Assembly (NCBI GenBank): GCA_965248495.1
Contig: CBDFJL010000003.1
Coordinates: forward strand, 1,550,001-1,614,000
DNA: 64,000 nt
DNA from: CAUYXS01 sp965248495
GTDB lineage: Bacteria; Chloroflexota; Dehalococcoidia; Lucifugimonadales; Australimonadaceae
Reading direction: 5' to 3'
Positions 33,846-43,109 of the stretch are shown piece after piece. Position 1 is the first letter of the stretch, and each line of letters starts with the position of its first letter. The translations under genes were made by a program, and so were the position numbers. The notes beneath the pieces are model-generated. The model did no database searches, was not told where the DNA came from, and worked only from the letters and a program-made list of their open reading frames with translations.

Positions 33846-36800
33846 ATGACACCACCTGAGTACGTCGAGCTTCACTGTCACAGCAACTTCTCGTTCCAAG
33901 AGGGCGCATCCTCCATCGAGGAGCTGGTGGGCCGAGCGGCCGGGCTGAGCTACCCAGCCCTGGCGCTGACCGACCACGACAACCTGTGCGGGGCCATGCG
34001 GTTCGCGCGCAAGGCCAAGCGTGCCGGTATCCGGCCTATCACCGGCGCCGAGGTGACACTGGCCGACGCCCAGCGGTCCGGCGGAGACTCGCCTCCGTCG
34101 GCCTTCCAGAGCAGCCGGGACAGCGAGCGGCCGCACGGTGGCCCAGACCGCCACCTCACGCTGCTCGCGACGACATCGAGTGGCTACAGCAACCTCTGCA
34201 ATCTGCTGTCGCTGTCCCACTACTTCAGCGACCGCCGCCACCCCGAGATGGACCCACGGCTCCTGGGCGAGCACGCCGAAGGGCTCATCGCCCTCTCGGG
34301 CTGCGCGCACGGCGCCATCCCCCAGGCGCTGGACGAGGGGCGCGCTGACGAGGCGAAGGCGCTGGCCAAGCGCTACGTCGAATGGTTCGGCGAAGGCAAC
34401 TTCTACCTGGAGCTCCAGCAGAACCTCGTTCACGGCGACACCCAGCGCATCAAGCGTCTGACCGCGCTGGGGCGGGAGCTCGGCATACCGCTCGTGGCCA
34501 CCAACAACGTCCACTACCACGTGCGCGACCGCCACCGGCTCCAGGACTGCCTGGTGGCCATTCGTCACCGGACGACGCTGGAGGAGTCGCACCCGCAGCG
34601 GCGGGCCAACGCCGAGTTTCACCTGAAGCCGGCGGGTGAGATGGCACGGCTCTTCGCTGAGCTGCCGGAGGCCCTGCGTAACACGCTGGCCATCGCGGAC
34701 CGATGCCGGTTCGACGTCACGGAGGACCTGACCTACCGGTTCCCCAGCTACCCCGTGCCCGAGGGCCATACCCCCACGACGTACCTCGACGCGCTATGCC
34801 GAGAGGTGTCGCGACGGAAGTACGGGAGCGTTACGCCGGAGGTGGACGCACGCCTGAAGGAGGAGATGCGCCGCATCGAGAAGCACGACCTGGCCGGGCT
34901 GCTATTGATATACCACGAGATCATCGGCATCGCGCGTGAGGTGCAGATCGACCTGGGACTGGTCGACCCTGAAGTGCCCATCGAGGAGGCGCCGCCCGGC
35001 CGTGGCCGCGGGTCGTCGGTGGCGATGCTCGTCGGCTACCTGCTCGGCCTCTCGCACATCGACCCGCTGAGGTACGACCTGCACCTCGACCGCTTCCTTC
35101 CCGAGGAGCTCGTAGCCGCCCCGGACATCGACTTGGACTTCCCGCGCAACATCCGCGAGGAGCTCATCAAGCGGGTGCACGAGCGCTTCGGTTGGGAGCA
35201 CGCCGCGCTCACCGGGGCCTTCGCTACCTACAAGATCCGCGGCGCTATCCGGGACCTTGGGCTGGCGCTGAGCCTGCCCGATGACCAGATCGACAAGCTG
35301 GCCAAGCAGACGGAGCACGCGACGGCGAGCCAGGTCCGCGAGGAGATGCTGGCCATGCCGGACTTCCGCGACAAAGCCGACGCTCCGGTATGGCGTGACC
35401 TGATCGACCTGGCAAAGCAGCTCGACGGCTTTCCCCGCGGCCTGTCGCAGCACCCCGGCGGGATGGTCCTGTCGTCCTCGAAGCTCATCGACCAGGTACC
35501 GGTTCACCAGGCGGCGATGGACGGGCGCTATGTCTGCCAGTGGGACAAGGACTCCATCGAGGACGCCAAGTTCGTGAAGATCGACATCCTGGCACTCGGG
35601 GCGCTCTCGCAGATGCAGGATGCGGTGCGCCTCATCGAGGAGCGTACCGGAACGCACCTGGACCTCTCGCGTATCGACTTCGAAGACGAAGACGTCTACG
35701 CGATGCTCCACAGGGCCGACACCGTCGGTATCTTCCAGGTGGAGTCGGCTGCGCAGATGCAGACCATCACACGCATCAGGCCGCGGAACCTGGTGGACAT
35801 GGCCCACGAGGTGGCGGCCGTGCGGCCGGGGGTCGGCGTGAACGATGGGGTGAGCGAGTACATTCGCCGCCGGAGCGCTAACACCGAGGCATACGAGCAC
35901 GACCTCGAACGCCCCGCCCTGGAGCGAACGCGTGGCATCGTGCTCTTCCAAGACCAGTTCAACGAGCTGGCCGTATCGGTCGCCAGCTTCAGCGCGGCGG
36001 AGGCGGAGCAGTTCCGGCGCGTCTTCAGCCGGGCCGACGAGGAGGAGGCGATCCTGGCCGAGTGGTGGCCAAAGTTCCTGGCGGGCGCTCGGCGGAACGG
36101 AGTCGAGGACGAGGTGACCGCGCGTATCTTTCGGAAATTCAACGGCCATTACATGTTCCCGGAGGCACACGCCTACGCCTTCGGCGTGACGGCCTACCAA
36201 ATGTCGTGGCTCAAGTACTACTACCCTCTTGAGTTCTACGTGGCCCTCTTCAATGAGCAGCCCATGGGCTTCTACAACCTCGAGACGCTGAAAGAGGACG
36301 CCAAGCGCCACGACATTGATGTGCTCAACCCCGATGCCAATCGCAGCCGTGAGCGGTGCGTGATCGAGGACGAAGGCATCCGGCTGGGCCTGCTGAACGT
36401 CGATGGCGTCGGGCCTGCAGCCGCGGCGGCTATCGTCGAGGAGCGCGAAGCTGCCGGCGCCTTTGGCTCGCTGGGCGAGTTTATGGAGCGTACGGGCTCT
36501 TCCCGCGTGGCCATGGACAACCTGGCCGACGCCGGCGCCTTCGATTCGCCAGGGCTCGCCCTGGACCTTTCCGTTACCGCTCAGCATGGCGCCACGAGCT
36601 CTGGTGAGGGCATGCGCCGCAGCCGGCGAGAGAGCCGCTGGGAGATCGGCCTGCGCCACCGCCCGGTGGGGCGTCAGCTGTCGCTGGGGCTGCCGGTTGA
36701 TCAAGACGTCGTGCCGCTGCCCCAGGAGACGGCATGGGAGCGCATGGGCAACGAGTACCGCACGCTGGGCATGCATCCCGAATCGCACCTCATGGCCTAC

Positions 36801-37130
36801 CTGCGCGGCCGGCTCACCGGCGTGCTGACGAGCGCCGAGGTGGGCGAGTTGGAGGATGGCGCGCCGGTGAGGGTCGCCGGGCTCGTCATCCGTCGTCAGC
36901 GCCCGCTGGCCAAGGCGGTCTTCCTCACGCTGGAGGACGAGCACGGGCACACGCCGGTGGTGGTCTGGCCGCAGGTCTACGCGCGGTACCGCTACCTCGT
37001 GCGCGAACCGGTGCTGCTGGTGACGGGCGTCGTCTCCCGTCGCGATGGGACCATGAACGTCGTCGCCAGCCACGTCGAGCCCATCGAGGCGCTCGGCAAA
37101 GTGTCGCCGCCGTCCAAGAACTGGGGCTGA
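33846..37130 (+). CDS. dnaE2: DnaE2, error-prone DNA polymerase III alpha subunit
   Basis: A 1094-residue C-family polymerase. An N-terminal PHP domain begins VELHCHSNFSFQEGASS and includes ALTDHDNL. The palm domain contains the catalytic aspartates in APDIDLDFP (about residue 422), and the finger region has LSQHPGGMVLSS. The length (below the ~1160 of DnaE1), the GRGRGSS box and the linkage to imuB support DnaE2. ATG 33846 follows AGGGGGG at a wide spacing; the long upstream reading is rejected. It would do lesion bypass with ImuB under SOS control. Confidence 0.95.
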   Translation: MTPPEYVELHCHSNFSFQEGASSIEELVGRAAGLSYPALALTDHDNLCGAMRFARKAKRAGIRPITGAEVTLADAQRSGGDSPPSAFQSSRDSERPHGGPDRHLTLLATTSSGYSNLCNLLSLSHYFSDRRHPEMDPRLLGEHAEGLIALSGCAHGAIPQALDEGRADEAKALAKRYVEWFGEGNFYLELQQNLVHGDTQRIKRLTALGRELGIPLVATNNVHYHVRDRHRLQDCLVAIRHRTTLEESHPQRRANAEFHLKPAGEMARLFAELPEALRNTLAIADRCRFDVTEDLTYRFPSYPVPEGHTPTTYLDALCREVSRRKYGSVTPEVDARLKEEMRRIEKHDLAGLLLIYHEIIGIAREVQIDLGLVDPEVPIEEAPPGRGRGSSVAMLVGYLLGLSHIDPLRYDLHLDRFLPEELVAAPDIDLDFPRNIREELIKRVHERFGWEHAALTGAFATYKIRGAIRDLGLALSLPDDQIDKLAKQTEHATASQVREEMLAMPDFRDKADAPVWRDLIDLAKQLDGFPRGLSQHPGGMVLSSSKLIDQVPVHQAAMDGRYVCQWDKDSIEDAKFVKIDILALGALSQMQDAVRLIEERTGTHLDLSRIDFEDEDVYAMLHRADTVGIFQVESAAQMQTITRIRPRNLVDMAHEVAAVRPGVGVNDGVSEYIRRRSANTEAYEHDLERPALERTRGIVLFQDQFNELAVSVASFSAAEAEQFRRVFSRADEEEAILAEWWPKFLAGARRNGVEDEVTARIFRKFNGHYMFPEAHAYAFGVTAYQMSWLKYYYPLEFYVALFNEQPMGFYNLETLKEDAKRHDIDVLNPDANRSRERCVIEDEGIRLGLLNVDGVGPAAAAAIVEEREAAGAFGSLGEFMERTGSSRVAMDNLADAGAFDSPGLALDLSVTAQHGATSSGEGMRRSRRESRWEIGLRHRPVGRQLSLGLPVDQDVVPLPQETAWERMGNEYRTLGMHPESHLMAYLRGRLTGVLTSAEVGELEDGAPVRVAGLVIRRQRPLAKAVFLTLEDEHGHTPVVVWPQVYARYRYLVREPVLLVTGVVSRRDGTMNVVASHVEPIEALGKVSPPSKNWG

Positions 37131-37196
37131 GTCGTGACCTCGCCGCGCTGCCCGCGAGCGGCTACAATCCGCCCGACATCAGCAAGGGAGGCGGCT

Positions 37197-38006
37197 GTGC
37201 TAAAGACGGACCTCGGCAAGAATCAGTTCGTGACGGTCGACGGGAGGCGCCTGCGCTACATCGAGGCGGGCTTCGGGGCGCCGATCATCTTCCAGACGGG
37301 ACTCGGATTCGATGCGTCGGCTGACCAGTTCGTGCCCACGATGCGTCTGCTGGCCGATCGCTATCGGGTCATAGGCCTCGACCGCTTCGGCTGGGGCCTG
37401 TCCGACCGGCCCGCCTCCGGCTACACCTTCGAGGCCTGGACGGCCAGCACGCTGGGTTTCATGGACGCACTCGGCATCGAGCGCGCCACCCTGGTCGGCC
37501 ACACGCTAGGCGGCTGGGTCGCGGCACTCGTTGCCTACGAGCACCCCGAGCGCGTCGAGAAGCTGGTGCTGGCGAACACCGCCGGCCTGAACACGAGGGC
37601 GCCGACACCCGCGCAGGACTACAAAGTCCCGGACCGCGAAGGGCTACGCGACGCGCTGGAGCGTACCTTCGCAGGCGCCATCGAGATCACCGACGAGATG
37701 GTGGACGAAGAGGTCACGCGCTCACAGGTGGCCGGCGCAGCGGAGGCCTACACGGCCATCCTGAGCTACGTGAACGACCCCGAGGTCCGCAAGGCCTTCT
37801 GGCTGCCCGACCGACTGGCGCAGGTGCAGACGCCGACGCTGGTGGTCTGGGGCGCAGACGACCACATCATTGGACCCGAGCACGGCCAGCAGGCAGCAGA
37901 CCTACTCCCCAACGGCTCGCTGATCCTGGTGGAGCGCGGGGAGCACATCCCGCCCGCTCGCAAGCCCGAGGAGTTCGCCGCGATCATGCGGCAGTTCATG
38001 GGCTAG
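37197..38006 (+). CDS. Alpha/beta-hydrolase fold protein
   Basis: A 269-residue alpha/beta hydrolase. The nucleophile elbow reads VGHTLGGWVA, with Thr in place of the usual Ser (G-H-T-L-G), near residue 99; the acid is in VVWGADDHIIGP and the histidine in ERGEHIPP. The Thr-for-Ser substitution at the elbow is unusual and could reduce or change activity. Start GTG 37197 is preceded by GGGAGG at 6 bases. A TACAAT sequence at 37163-37168 may be its -10 box. Substrate unknown. Confidence 0.85.
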   Translation: MLKTDLGKNQFVTVDGRRLRYIEAGFGAPIIFQTGLGFDASADQFVPTMRLLADRYRVIGLDRFGWGLSDRPASGYTFEAWTASTLGFMDALGIERATLVGHTLGGWVAALVAYEHPERVEKLVLANTAGLNTRAPTPAQDYKVPDREGLRDALERTFAGAIEITDEMVDEEVTRSQVAGAAEAYTAILSYVNDPEVRKAFWLPDRLAQVQTPTLVVWGADDHIIGPEHGQQAADLLPNGSLILVERGEHIPPARKPEEFAAIMRQFMG

Positions 38007-38021
38007 GCCGAAATCGCACAC

Positions 38022-38040
38022 CCTGAGCCTGTCGAAAAGG
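38022..38040 (-). repeat. Interspersed TTCGACAGGCTCAGG repeat, copy 1
   Basis: CCTGAGCCTGTCGAAAAGG, the reverse form of the element found also at 42093 and 45031. It lies in the short gap between convergent genes. The inverted arms (CCTGAGCC / TTCGACAGGCTCAGG) give a small hairpin. Confidence 0.7.
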
Positions 38041-38062
38041 GCGGGATTCCAGGAGTAGGGTC

Positions 38063-39250
38063 TTAGCCTGCGGCGACCGCTTCCGATGCGCGGATGTCGA
38101 CAACTTCGGCGTCTCGCACCGCCTGCACGACGAGCTCGTCCACGTCCAGCCCGGCATCGGCCGCTCGCGCCTCAGCGATGCTCACCGCCGTCGACGGTGA
38201 CTTGGGCACGAACAGCGTGCAGCAGTCCTCGTCGGGCAGGATCGACGTCTCGAAAGTCCCGATGCCCTGGGCTTGCTCGATGATCTCCGACTTGTCCATG
38301 CCGACCAGCGGCCGCAGCACAGGCATCGTCACGGCGTCCGATACGGTTGCCATGTTCGTGAGCGTCTGCGAGCCGACCTGTCCCAGGCTCTCGCCGGTCA
38401 CCAGCGCCCCTGCGCCCTCCCGCCGGGCGATGGCCTCGGCGATGCGCATCATGAACCGGCGGTAAACCACGACGCGATTCGGTCCTGGCACGCTGAGGAT
38501 GATCCGTTGCTGCAGGGGCGCAAACGGAACGAGGTAGAGGCGCGTCTTCAATTGGTAGGCGTTCAACAGCGCGGCGAGCTCACGCGCCTTCTCTCGCGAG
38601 CGCCCCTCGACCAGCGGGAAGCTGTGGAAGTGCACCAGCGAAGCGCGGCACCCTCGGCGCACCATCCGCCAGGCGGCGACGGGCGAGTCGATGCCGCCGG
38701 ACATGAGCACGGCGACCTTGCCGCCAGTGCCCACGGGCAAGCCGCCGAGCCCCGGCTCCTCGTCCGCCCAGACGAAGGCGTCGCGTGGCAGGACATCGAC
38801 ATGCACCTCTAGGTCGGGGTTGGTCAGGTCGACGTGCGCTCCGGTCGTGTGCTGGACAAGCGCGCCCAAGCTCACGTTGAGCTCTCGTGACGTGAGCGGG
38901 AAGCGCTTGTCGGCCCGGTGCGCCGTGATGCGGAATGATGCGAAGGGGCGCTCGGCGACGACCGCGGAGACCGCGCTGGCGATGTCGTCGTACTCGGGCG
39001 CAACACTACGGACCAGCGAGAACTTGACCGCGCCGGGGACCTTGGCCAGCCGCCCGCGCAGGACCTCCCAACTGGCATCCGGGCCGAGCCGCAAGCGCAC
39101 CACGAGGTGGTCTACCCAGACGCGCTCGACGCCGAGGTCAGCCGTGGCCTGGCGCACGTGGTCCACGAGCGCGCGCAGGAACATAGGCCGGTTTCGGCCC
39201 TTGAGCGCGACTTCGTGGATGCGCATGACAATGTCTCTCAACTCATCCAT
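38063..39250 (-). CDS. thiI: ThiI, tRNA 4-thiouridine synthetase
   Basis: A 395-residue enzyme that adenylates U8 of tRNA and transfers sulfur; also can serve thiazole synthesis. Order: an N-terminal ferredoxin-like/THUMP region (1-165) then the PP-loop ATPase with the P-loop SGGIDSP (184-190), MVRRGCRASLVHFHSFP and a late PDEDCCTLFVPKSP. The rhodanese domain of E. coli-type ThiI is absent, as in many Gram-positive forms; sulfur transfer would need another carrier. ATG 39250 faces the dehydrogenase operon across a short gap. Confidence 0.93.
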   Translation of the reverse strand: MDELRDIVMRIHEVALKGRNRPMFLRALVDHVRQATADLGVERVWVDHLVVRLRLGPDASWEVLRGRLAKVPGAVKFSLVRSVAPEYDDIASAVSAVVAERPFASFRITAHRADKRFPLTSRELNVSLGALVQHTTGAHVDLTNPDLEVHVDVLPRDAFVWADEEPGLGGLPVGTGGKVAVLMSGGIDSPVAAWRMVRRGCRASLVHFHSFPLVEGRSREKARELAALLNAYQLKTRLYLVPFAPLQQRIILSVPGPNRVVVYRRFMMRIAEAIARREGAGALVTGESLGQVGSQTLTNMATVSDAVTMPVLRPLVGMDKSEIIEQAQGIGTFETSILPDEDCCTLFVPKSPSTAVSIAEARAADAGLDVDELVVQAVRDAEVVDIRASEAVAAG

Positions 39251-39298
39251 AGCACCGGCGATTCTATAACCCTCGCATCCCGCTCCGACTCAGACCGC

Positions 39299-39304
39299 TA
39301 TAAT
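39299..39304 (+). promoter_or_regulatory. -10 box of dehydrogenase operon, near-leaderless start
   Basis: A perfect TATAAT ends 10 bases before the E1-alpha ATG at 39315. With initiation about 7 bases after the box, the mRNA would begin only 3-4 bases before the ATG, so translation may be effectively leaderless. No convincing -35 element is seen. Confidence 0.45.
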
Positions 39305-39314
39305 CGCCAGCGCC

Positions 39315-40355
39315 ATGGCCCAGACGAAGAGCAAGACGCAGCCGGCGGTCGAGTCCGCCGGCATCGAGCCCCTCAACGCCGAGGAGCTGCTCGACCTCTA
39401 CGCGAACATGGTGCTGGTCCGCACGCTGGACGAGCGCGTGTGGACACTGAACCGCCAGGGCAAGGCGGCCATCGTGGCGTCGTCCCAGGGTCACGAGGCC
39501 GCGCAACTGGCCAGCGTCTGGGCGCTGCGCCGCCACGCCCCCGACTACTTCTGCTTCACCTACTACCGCGACATGGGCGTCTGCATGGCCCAGGGCCTCA
39601 CGCCGACGGAGGTCATGCTCGGATTCCTGGCCAAGGACGGCGAGCCGATCAGCAAGGCCCGCCAGTTCCCGCTGCACGGGGCAGACGTGGGGCGCGGGTT
39701 CATCAACCTGTCCAACGTCGTGGGCACCCACGTTCCGCATGCCGTCGGCTGGGCGCTGGCCGCCAAGCTCCTCGGCGAGCCAACCGTCGTCGCGGCCTAC
39801 TTCGGCGACGGCGCGACAAGCCAGGGCGACGTGCACGAGGCCATGAACTTCGCCGCCATTCACAAGCTTCCCGTCCTGTTCCTGTGCGAGAACAATCGCT
39901 ACGCAATCTCGGTCCCCATCGAGCAGCAGATGGCCATCGAGCACGTCGCCGAGCGCGCCCAGGCCTACGGCATGCCCGGCGTGACGGTCGACGGCACGGA
40001 CGTGGCCGCCTCTTACGAGGCCGTGGCGCAAGCGGCGCAGCGTGCCCTGCGCGGGGAGGGGCCGTCGCTCATCGAGTTCGAGGTCGAGCGTTACCTGCCG
40101 CACACGAGCGACGATGACGACTCGACCTATCGGCCACGCGAAGAGGTGGAGCGCAGCAAAGCACGCGACCCGTTGGCCAAGCTGCGCGCTCGGCTTGTCG
40201 ACGAGAGCGTGCTGACCGCCGAGCGGGACGCCGAGTATCGCGAGCGAGCACGGCGGGAGGTCGATGAGGCCACCGACACCGCGGAGGCAGCCCCGTACCC
40301 CAGCGCGGATGACGTGCAGACTCAGGTCTACGCGCCGGACGAGGGGACGGCGTAA
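39315..40355 (+). CDS. 2-oxoacid dehydrogenase E1 alpha subunit
   Basis: Thiamine-diphosphate-dependent E1-alpha of a pyruvate or branched-chain 2-oxoacid dehydrogenase. The TPP motif runs from GDGATSQGDVHEAMN (164-178) to CENN (191-194), and the HGADVGRG segment (121-128) is the phosphorylation-loop equivalent. Length 346. It is the first gene of an operon with E1-beta (5 bp later) and E2. Pyruvate versus branched-chain specificity cannot be decided by eye; the sequence pattern SSQGHEA and KARQFPLHG slightly favours branched-chain-type annotation. Confidence 0.9.
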   Translation: MAQTKSKTQPAVESAGIEPLNAEELLDLYANMVLVRTLDERVWTLNRQGKAAIVASSQGHEAAQLASVWALRRHAPDYFCFTYYRDMGVCMAQGLTPTEVMLGFLAKDGEPISKARQFPLHGADVGRGFINLSNVVGTHVPHAVGWALAAKLLGEPTVVAAYFGDGATSQGDVHEAMNFAAIHKLPVLFLCENNRYAISVPIEQQMAIEHVAERAQAYGMPGVTVDGTDVAASYEAVAQAAQRALRGEGPSLIEFEVERYLPHTSDDDDSTYRPREEVERSKARDPLAKLRARLVDESVLTAERDAEYRERARREVDEATDTAEAAPYPSADDVQTQVYAPDEGTA

Positions 40356-40360
40356 GCGCC

Positions 40361-41344
40361 ATGGCCATCCTCACCGTCATTGAGGCCGTGCGCGATGCCA
40401 TGCGCGAGGAGATGGAGCGCGACCCGTCGGTCTTCGTCATGGGGGAGGACGTGGGCAAACGCGGCGGAGTATTCCTCGCAACCCAGGGGCTTATCGACGA
40501 GTTCGGGGCTGGGCGCGTCATTGACACTCCTCTCGCCGAGTCGTCGCTGGCTGGCATAGCCATGGGCGCGGCAATGGCAGGCATGCGACCCATCGCCGAG
40601 ATCCAGTTCGCTGACTTCGTGTGGCCGACGATGAACCAGGTCGTCGGCGAGGCGGCGCGGGCGCGCTATGGCACCAAGGGTGGTGTCCACGTGCCCATGG
40701 TCCTGCGTAGCCCCTACGGAGGCCACGTCCGCGGCGGGCTCTTCCACTCGCAGAGCATCGAGGCCTATTTTGCGCACACCCCCGGCCTGAAGGTCGTCAC
40801 CCCAGCGGCGCCCTACGACGCCAAGGGGCTGCTCAAGGCCGCTATCCGCGACGACGACCCGGTCATCTTCCTGGAGCACAAGCGGACCTATCGCTCAGTC
40901 CGTGGAGAGGTGCCGGAGGACGACTACATCGTGCCCATCGGATCCGCCGACGTGAAGCGGGACGGCGCGGACGTCACGCTGGTGACCTATGGCCTCACTG
41001 TGCACTATGCGTTGCAGGCCGCGGAGACGCTGGCCGGCGAAGGCGCCGAGGTGGAGGTCGTTGACCTGCGCACCGTCCGCCCCATCGACGCCGCGACCGT
41101 CCTCGCGTCGGTCCGCAAGACCAGCCGTGCACTGATCGTGCATGAGGACAACCTCACCGGTGGTATCGGCGCGGAGGTCAGCGCGCTCATCACCGAGGGT
41201 GCCTTCGCCGACCTCGACGCGCCGGTCATGCGGTGCGCGGGGCTGGACATTCCCGCCATGCCTTTCGCCCCGACGCTGGAAGCCGCGTACATGCCGACGG
41301 CGGACAAGATCGCCGCCGCGCTACGTGAGCTGCTGGCGTACTAG
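40361..41344 (+). CDS. 2-oxoacid dehydrogenase E1 beta subunit
   Basis: A 327-residue transketolase-type E1-beta. Diagnostic blocks: VFVMGEDVGKRGGVFLAT, then DTPLAESSLAGIAMGAAMAGMRPIAEIQF and PYGGHVRGGLFHSQSIEAYFAHTPGLKVV. The C-terminal transketolase domain has VTLVTYGLTVHYAL and VVDLRTVRPIDAATV. It begins 5 bp after E1-alpha, so the two are stoichiometrically coupled. Forms the heterotetrameric decarboxylase with E1-alpha. Confidence 0.93.
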   Translation: MAILTVIEAVRDAMREEMERDPSVFVMGEDVGKRGGVFLATQGLIDEFGAGRVIDTPLAESSLAGIAMGAAMAGMRPIAEIQFADFVWPTMNQVVGEAARARYGTKGGVHVPMVLRSPYGGHVRGGLFHSQSIEAYFAHTPGLKVVTPAAPYDAKGLLKAAIRDDDPVIFLEHKRTYRSVRGEVPEDDYIVPIGSADVKRDGADVTLVTYGLTVHYALQAAETLAGEGAEVEVVDLRTVRPIDAATVLASVRKTSRALIVHEDNLTGGIGAEVSALITEGAFADLDAPVMRCAGLDIPAMPFAPTLEAAYMPTADKIAAALRELLAY

Positions 41345-41464
41345 GCGTGCGCCCCCAGCGCCACGCAAGTGGCAACGGCATAGTGGGCTGTGTGGGTGGC
41401 AATCCGATAGCTAGCGAAACGAAACGCCGTTTGCGCGCGACCGGCGGTGCGATAACCTACGCCC

Positions 41465-42859
41465 ATGCCCGTCATCATTGAGCTCCCACAGGTAGGCGAG
41501 TCGGTCACCGAAGGCATCATCGGCAAGTGGCTGGTGAAGCCGGGCGATCGCATCGAGAAGTACGCCCCGCTGGTCGAAGTCACCACCGATAAGGTGAGCA
41601 TGGAGGTGCCCGCGCCGTTCACGGGCATCATCCTGCGCACGCTGGTCGAGGAGGGCGAGACCGTCGCGATGGGGAAACCCATCGCCGAGCTCGAGGTCGA
41701 GGGCGCCGCGCCAGCGCCGTCCGAGGCCAGCGCGCAGCCCGAGCCGGTGCTCGACCGGGAAGCGGAGCGTCGTGCCCGCGTGGGCGAGTTCCTCGAGAGC
41801 GTACGCTCGGTCGGACCGACGGGCTCCGGCGAGGGCGGACAGGGGAGGCCCGACGCGGCGCTGGACGCGGTGGCCGAGTCCGCTCCGAGCGTCGCCGCGC
41901 CAGCGGAGCCGGATGATCCCGTTCGTGCTGGAGCTCTCGAAGAACGGCTGTCGCCAGTGGTCCGTCGGCTCGTGGCACAGCACGGAGTTGACGCCGCCGC
42001 GCTAACCGGCACCGGGCGTGGCGGCCGCATCACCAAGGAGGACGTGCTGGCCCACGTCGTCACCCGCGACGCGTCCGCGACCCCTGGTGCTCGCCCTTCG
42101 ACAGGCTCAGGACGAGCGGACCAAGCCTCCGGCGCGGCCGGCCAGGCCGATCGGCCGTCCCCGGTGCGGCAGGCCATCGCCGAGCACATGACCCGTGCCT
42201 GGCGGGAGATACCCGCGGCCTGGTCGATGGTCGAGGCCAACGTCACGGGGCTCGTGGCTCGCAGGCAGGAGCAGAAAGAGGCGTTCGAGCGCGAGCACGG
42301 TGCGCCACTGACCTACGTTGCCTTCGCCGCGCATGCGCTCGCGCAGGCGCTGCGGGCCCACCCTTTGCTGAACAGCCGCTGGGCCGGCGACCGCATCGCG
42401 ACGAACGATCGCATCAACCTTGGAATCGCGGTGTCCACGGACGCGGGTCTGATGGTCCCCGTCGTCCACGATGCCGACCGCATGTCGGTGGCCGAGCTGG
42501 CGGTGGCGGCGCACGCGCTGGCGGAGAAGGCGCGTGCGGGATCGTTGGCGCTCGGCGACGTGCAGGGCGGCACCTTCACGTTGAACAACACCGGTGCCCT
42601 CGGCTCCGTCGTCTCAGTGCCGATCGTCAACCATCCGCAAGCCGCCATCATGACCACCGAAGCCATCGTGAAGCGCCCCGTCGTGGTCGAGGGTGACGCC
42701 ATCGCCGTGCGGTCGATGATGAACCTGTGCATGAGCTTCGACCACCGTGTGTGCGACGGGGCGGAGGCCGGCGCTTTGCTGGCTGACGTCAAGGCGCGCC
42801 TCGAAGCCGTCGCGCCGCAGGGCCCCCGTGCAGCGGCAGTGGGTAGCGGTGGTGAGTAA
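41465..42859 (+). CDS. 2-oxoacid dehydrogenase E2, lipoamide acyltransferase
   Basis: A 464-residue E2 core protein. One lipoyl domain has the lipoylated K43 in EVTTDKVSMEVPAP. A peripheral-subunit-binding domain follows (SPVVRRLVAQHG...GRITKEDVLAHV, about 160-195). The C-terminal acyltransferase domain ends with SFDHRVCDGAEAG, the catalytic H-x-x-x-D-G. The linker before the catalytic domain contains a translated copy of the interspersed repeat (about residues 210-218). LipB at 45 kb could supply lipoate. No E3 is seen in the operon. Confidence 0.93.
   Translation: MPVIIELPQVGESVTEGIIGKWLVKPGDRIEKYAPLVEVTTDKVSMEVPAPFTGIILRTLVEEGETVAMGKPIAELEVEGAAPAPSEASAQPEPVLDREAERRARVGEFLESVRSVGPTGSGEGGQGRPDAALDAVAESAPSVAAPAEPDDPVRAGALEERLSPVVRRLVAQHGVDAAALTGTGRGGRITKEDVLAHVVTRDASATPGARPSTGSGRADQASGAAGQADRPSPVRQAIAEHMTRAWREIPAAWSMVEANVTGLVARRQEQKEAFEREHGAPLTYVAFAAHALAQALRAHPLLNSRWAGDRIATNDRINLGIAVSTDAGLMVPVVHDADRMSVAELAVAAHALAEKARAGSLALGDVQGGTFTLNNTGALGSVVSVPIVNHPQAAIMTTEAIVKRPVVVEGDAIAVRSMMNLCMSFDHRVCDGAEAGALLADVKARLEAVAPQGPRAAAVGSGGE
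42093..42119 (+). repeat. Interspersed TTCGACAGGCTCAGG repeat, copy 2, inside E2 linker
   Basis: CCCTTCGACAGGCTCAGGAC and a few flanking bases are in frame in the E2 gene and read RPSTGSGRAD. The position, in a flexible linker between folded domains, explains how the element is tolerated. The same element occurs at 38022 and 45031. Confidence 0.8.
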
Positions 42860-43097
42860 GGGTCTGCTCGACCCCGAGAGCGAAGATTGGCGCAGGCAGA
42901 ACCTGAAGCGCTTTGGGGTCTTCACGCCGCACCCTGGTGCCGAGCCGATGGGGTTCGAGGGCGACGAGTCTCGGTTGATTGGCAGCGCTCGCGGTTGGAA
43001 GAAGTTCCTGGCCTTCAACCTGCTGAGCCTGGCGATCATTGCCGGTCTGGTCGGCCTCTTCGTCCTATTCCTTACCGTCACTGGACTGATGGACTAG
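42852..43097 (+). CDS. Small single-helix membrane protein
   Basis: 81 residues from GTG 42852, which overlaps the E2 stop by 8 bp. The N-terminal half is soluble and polar (LLDPESEDWRRQNLKRFGVFT), and the C-terminal half has one transmembrane helix (FLAFNLLSLAIIAGLVGLFVLFL). Overlap with E2 implies coupled translation. No family recognised. Confidence 0.6.
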   Translation: MSKGLLDPESEDWRRQNLKRFGVFTPHPGAEPMGFEGDESRLIGSARGWKKFLAFNLLSLAIIAGLVGLFVLFLTVTGLMD

Positions 43098-43109
43098 CCG
43101 CGTCTGGCC

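Noticed and set aside
34902..37073. A 723-codon open frame antisense to dnaE2
   Set aside because: High-GC antisense shadow; Arg/His/Leu-rich with no domain, while dnaE2 is fully supported.
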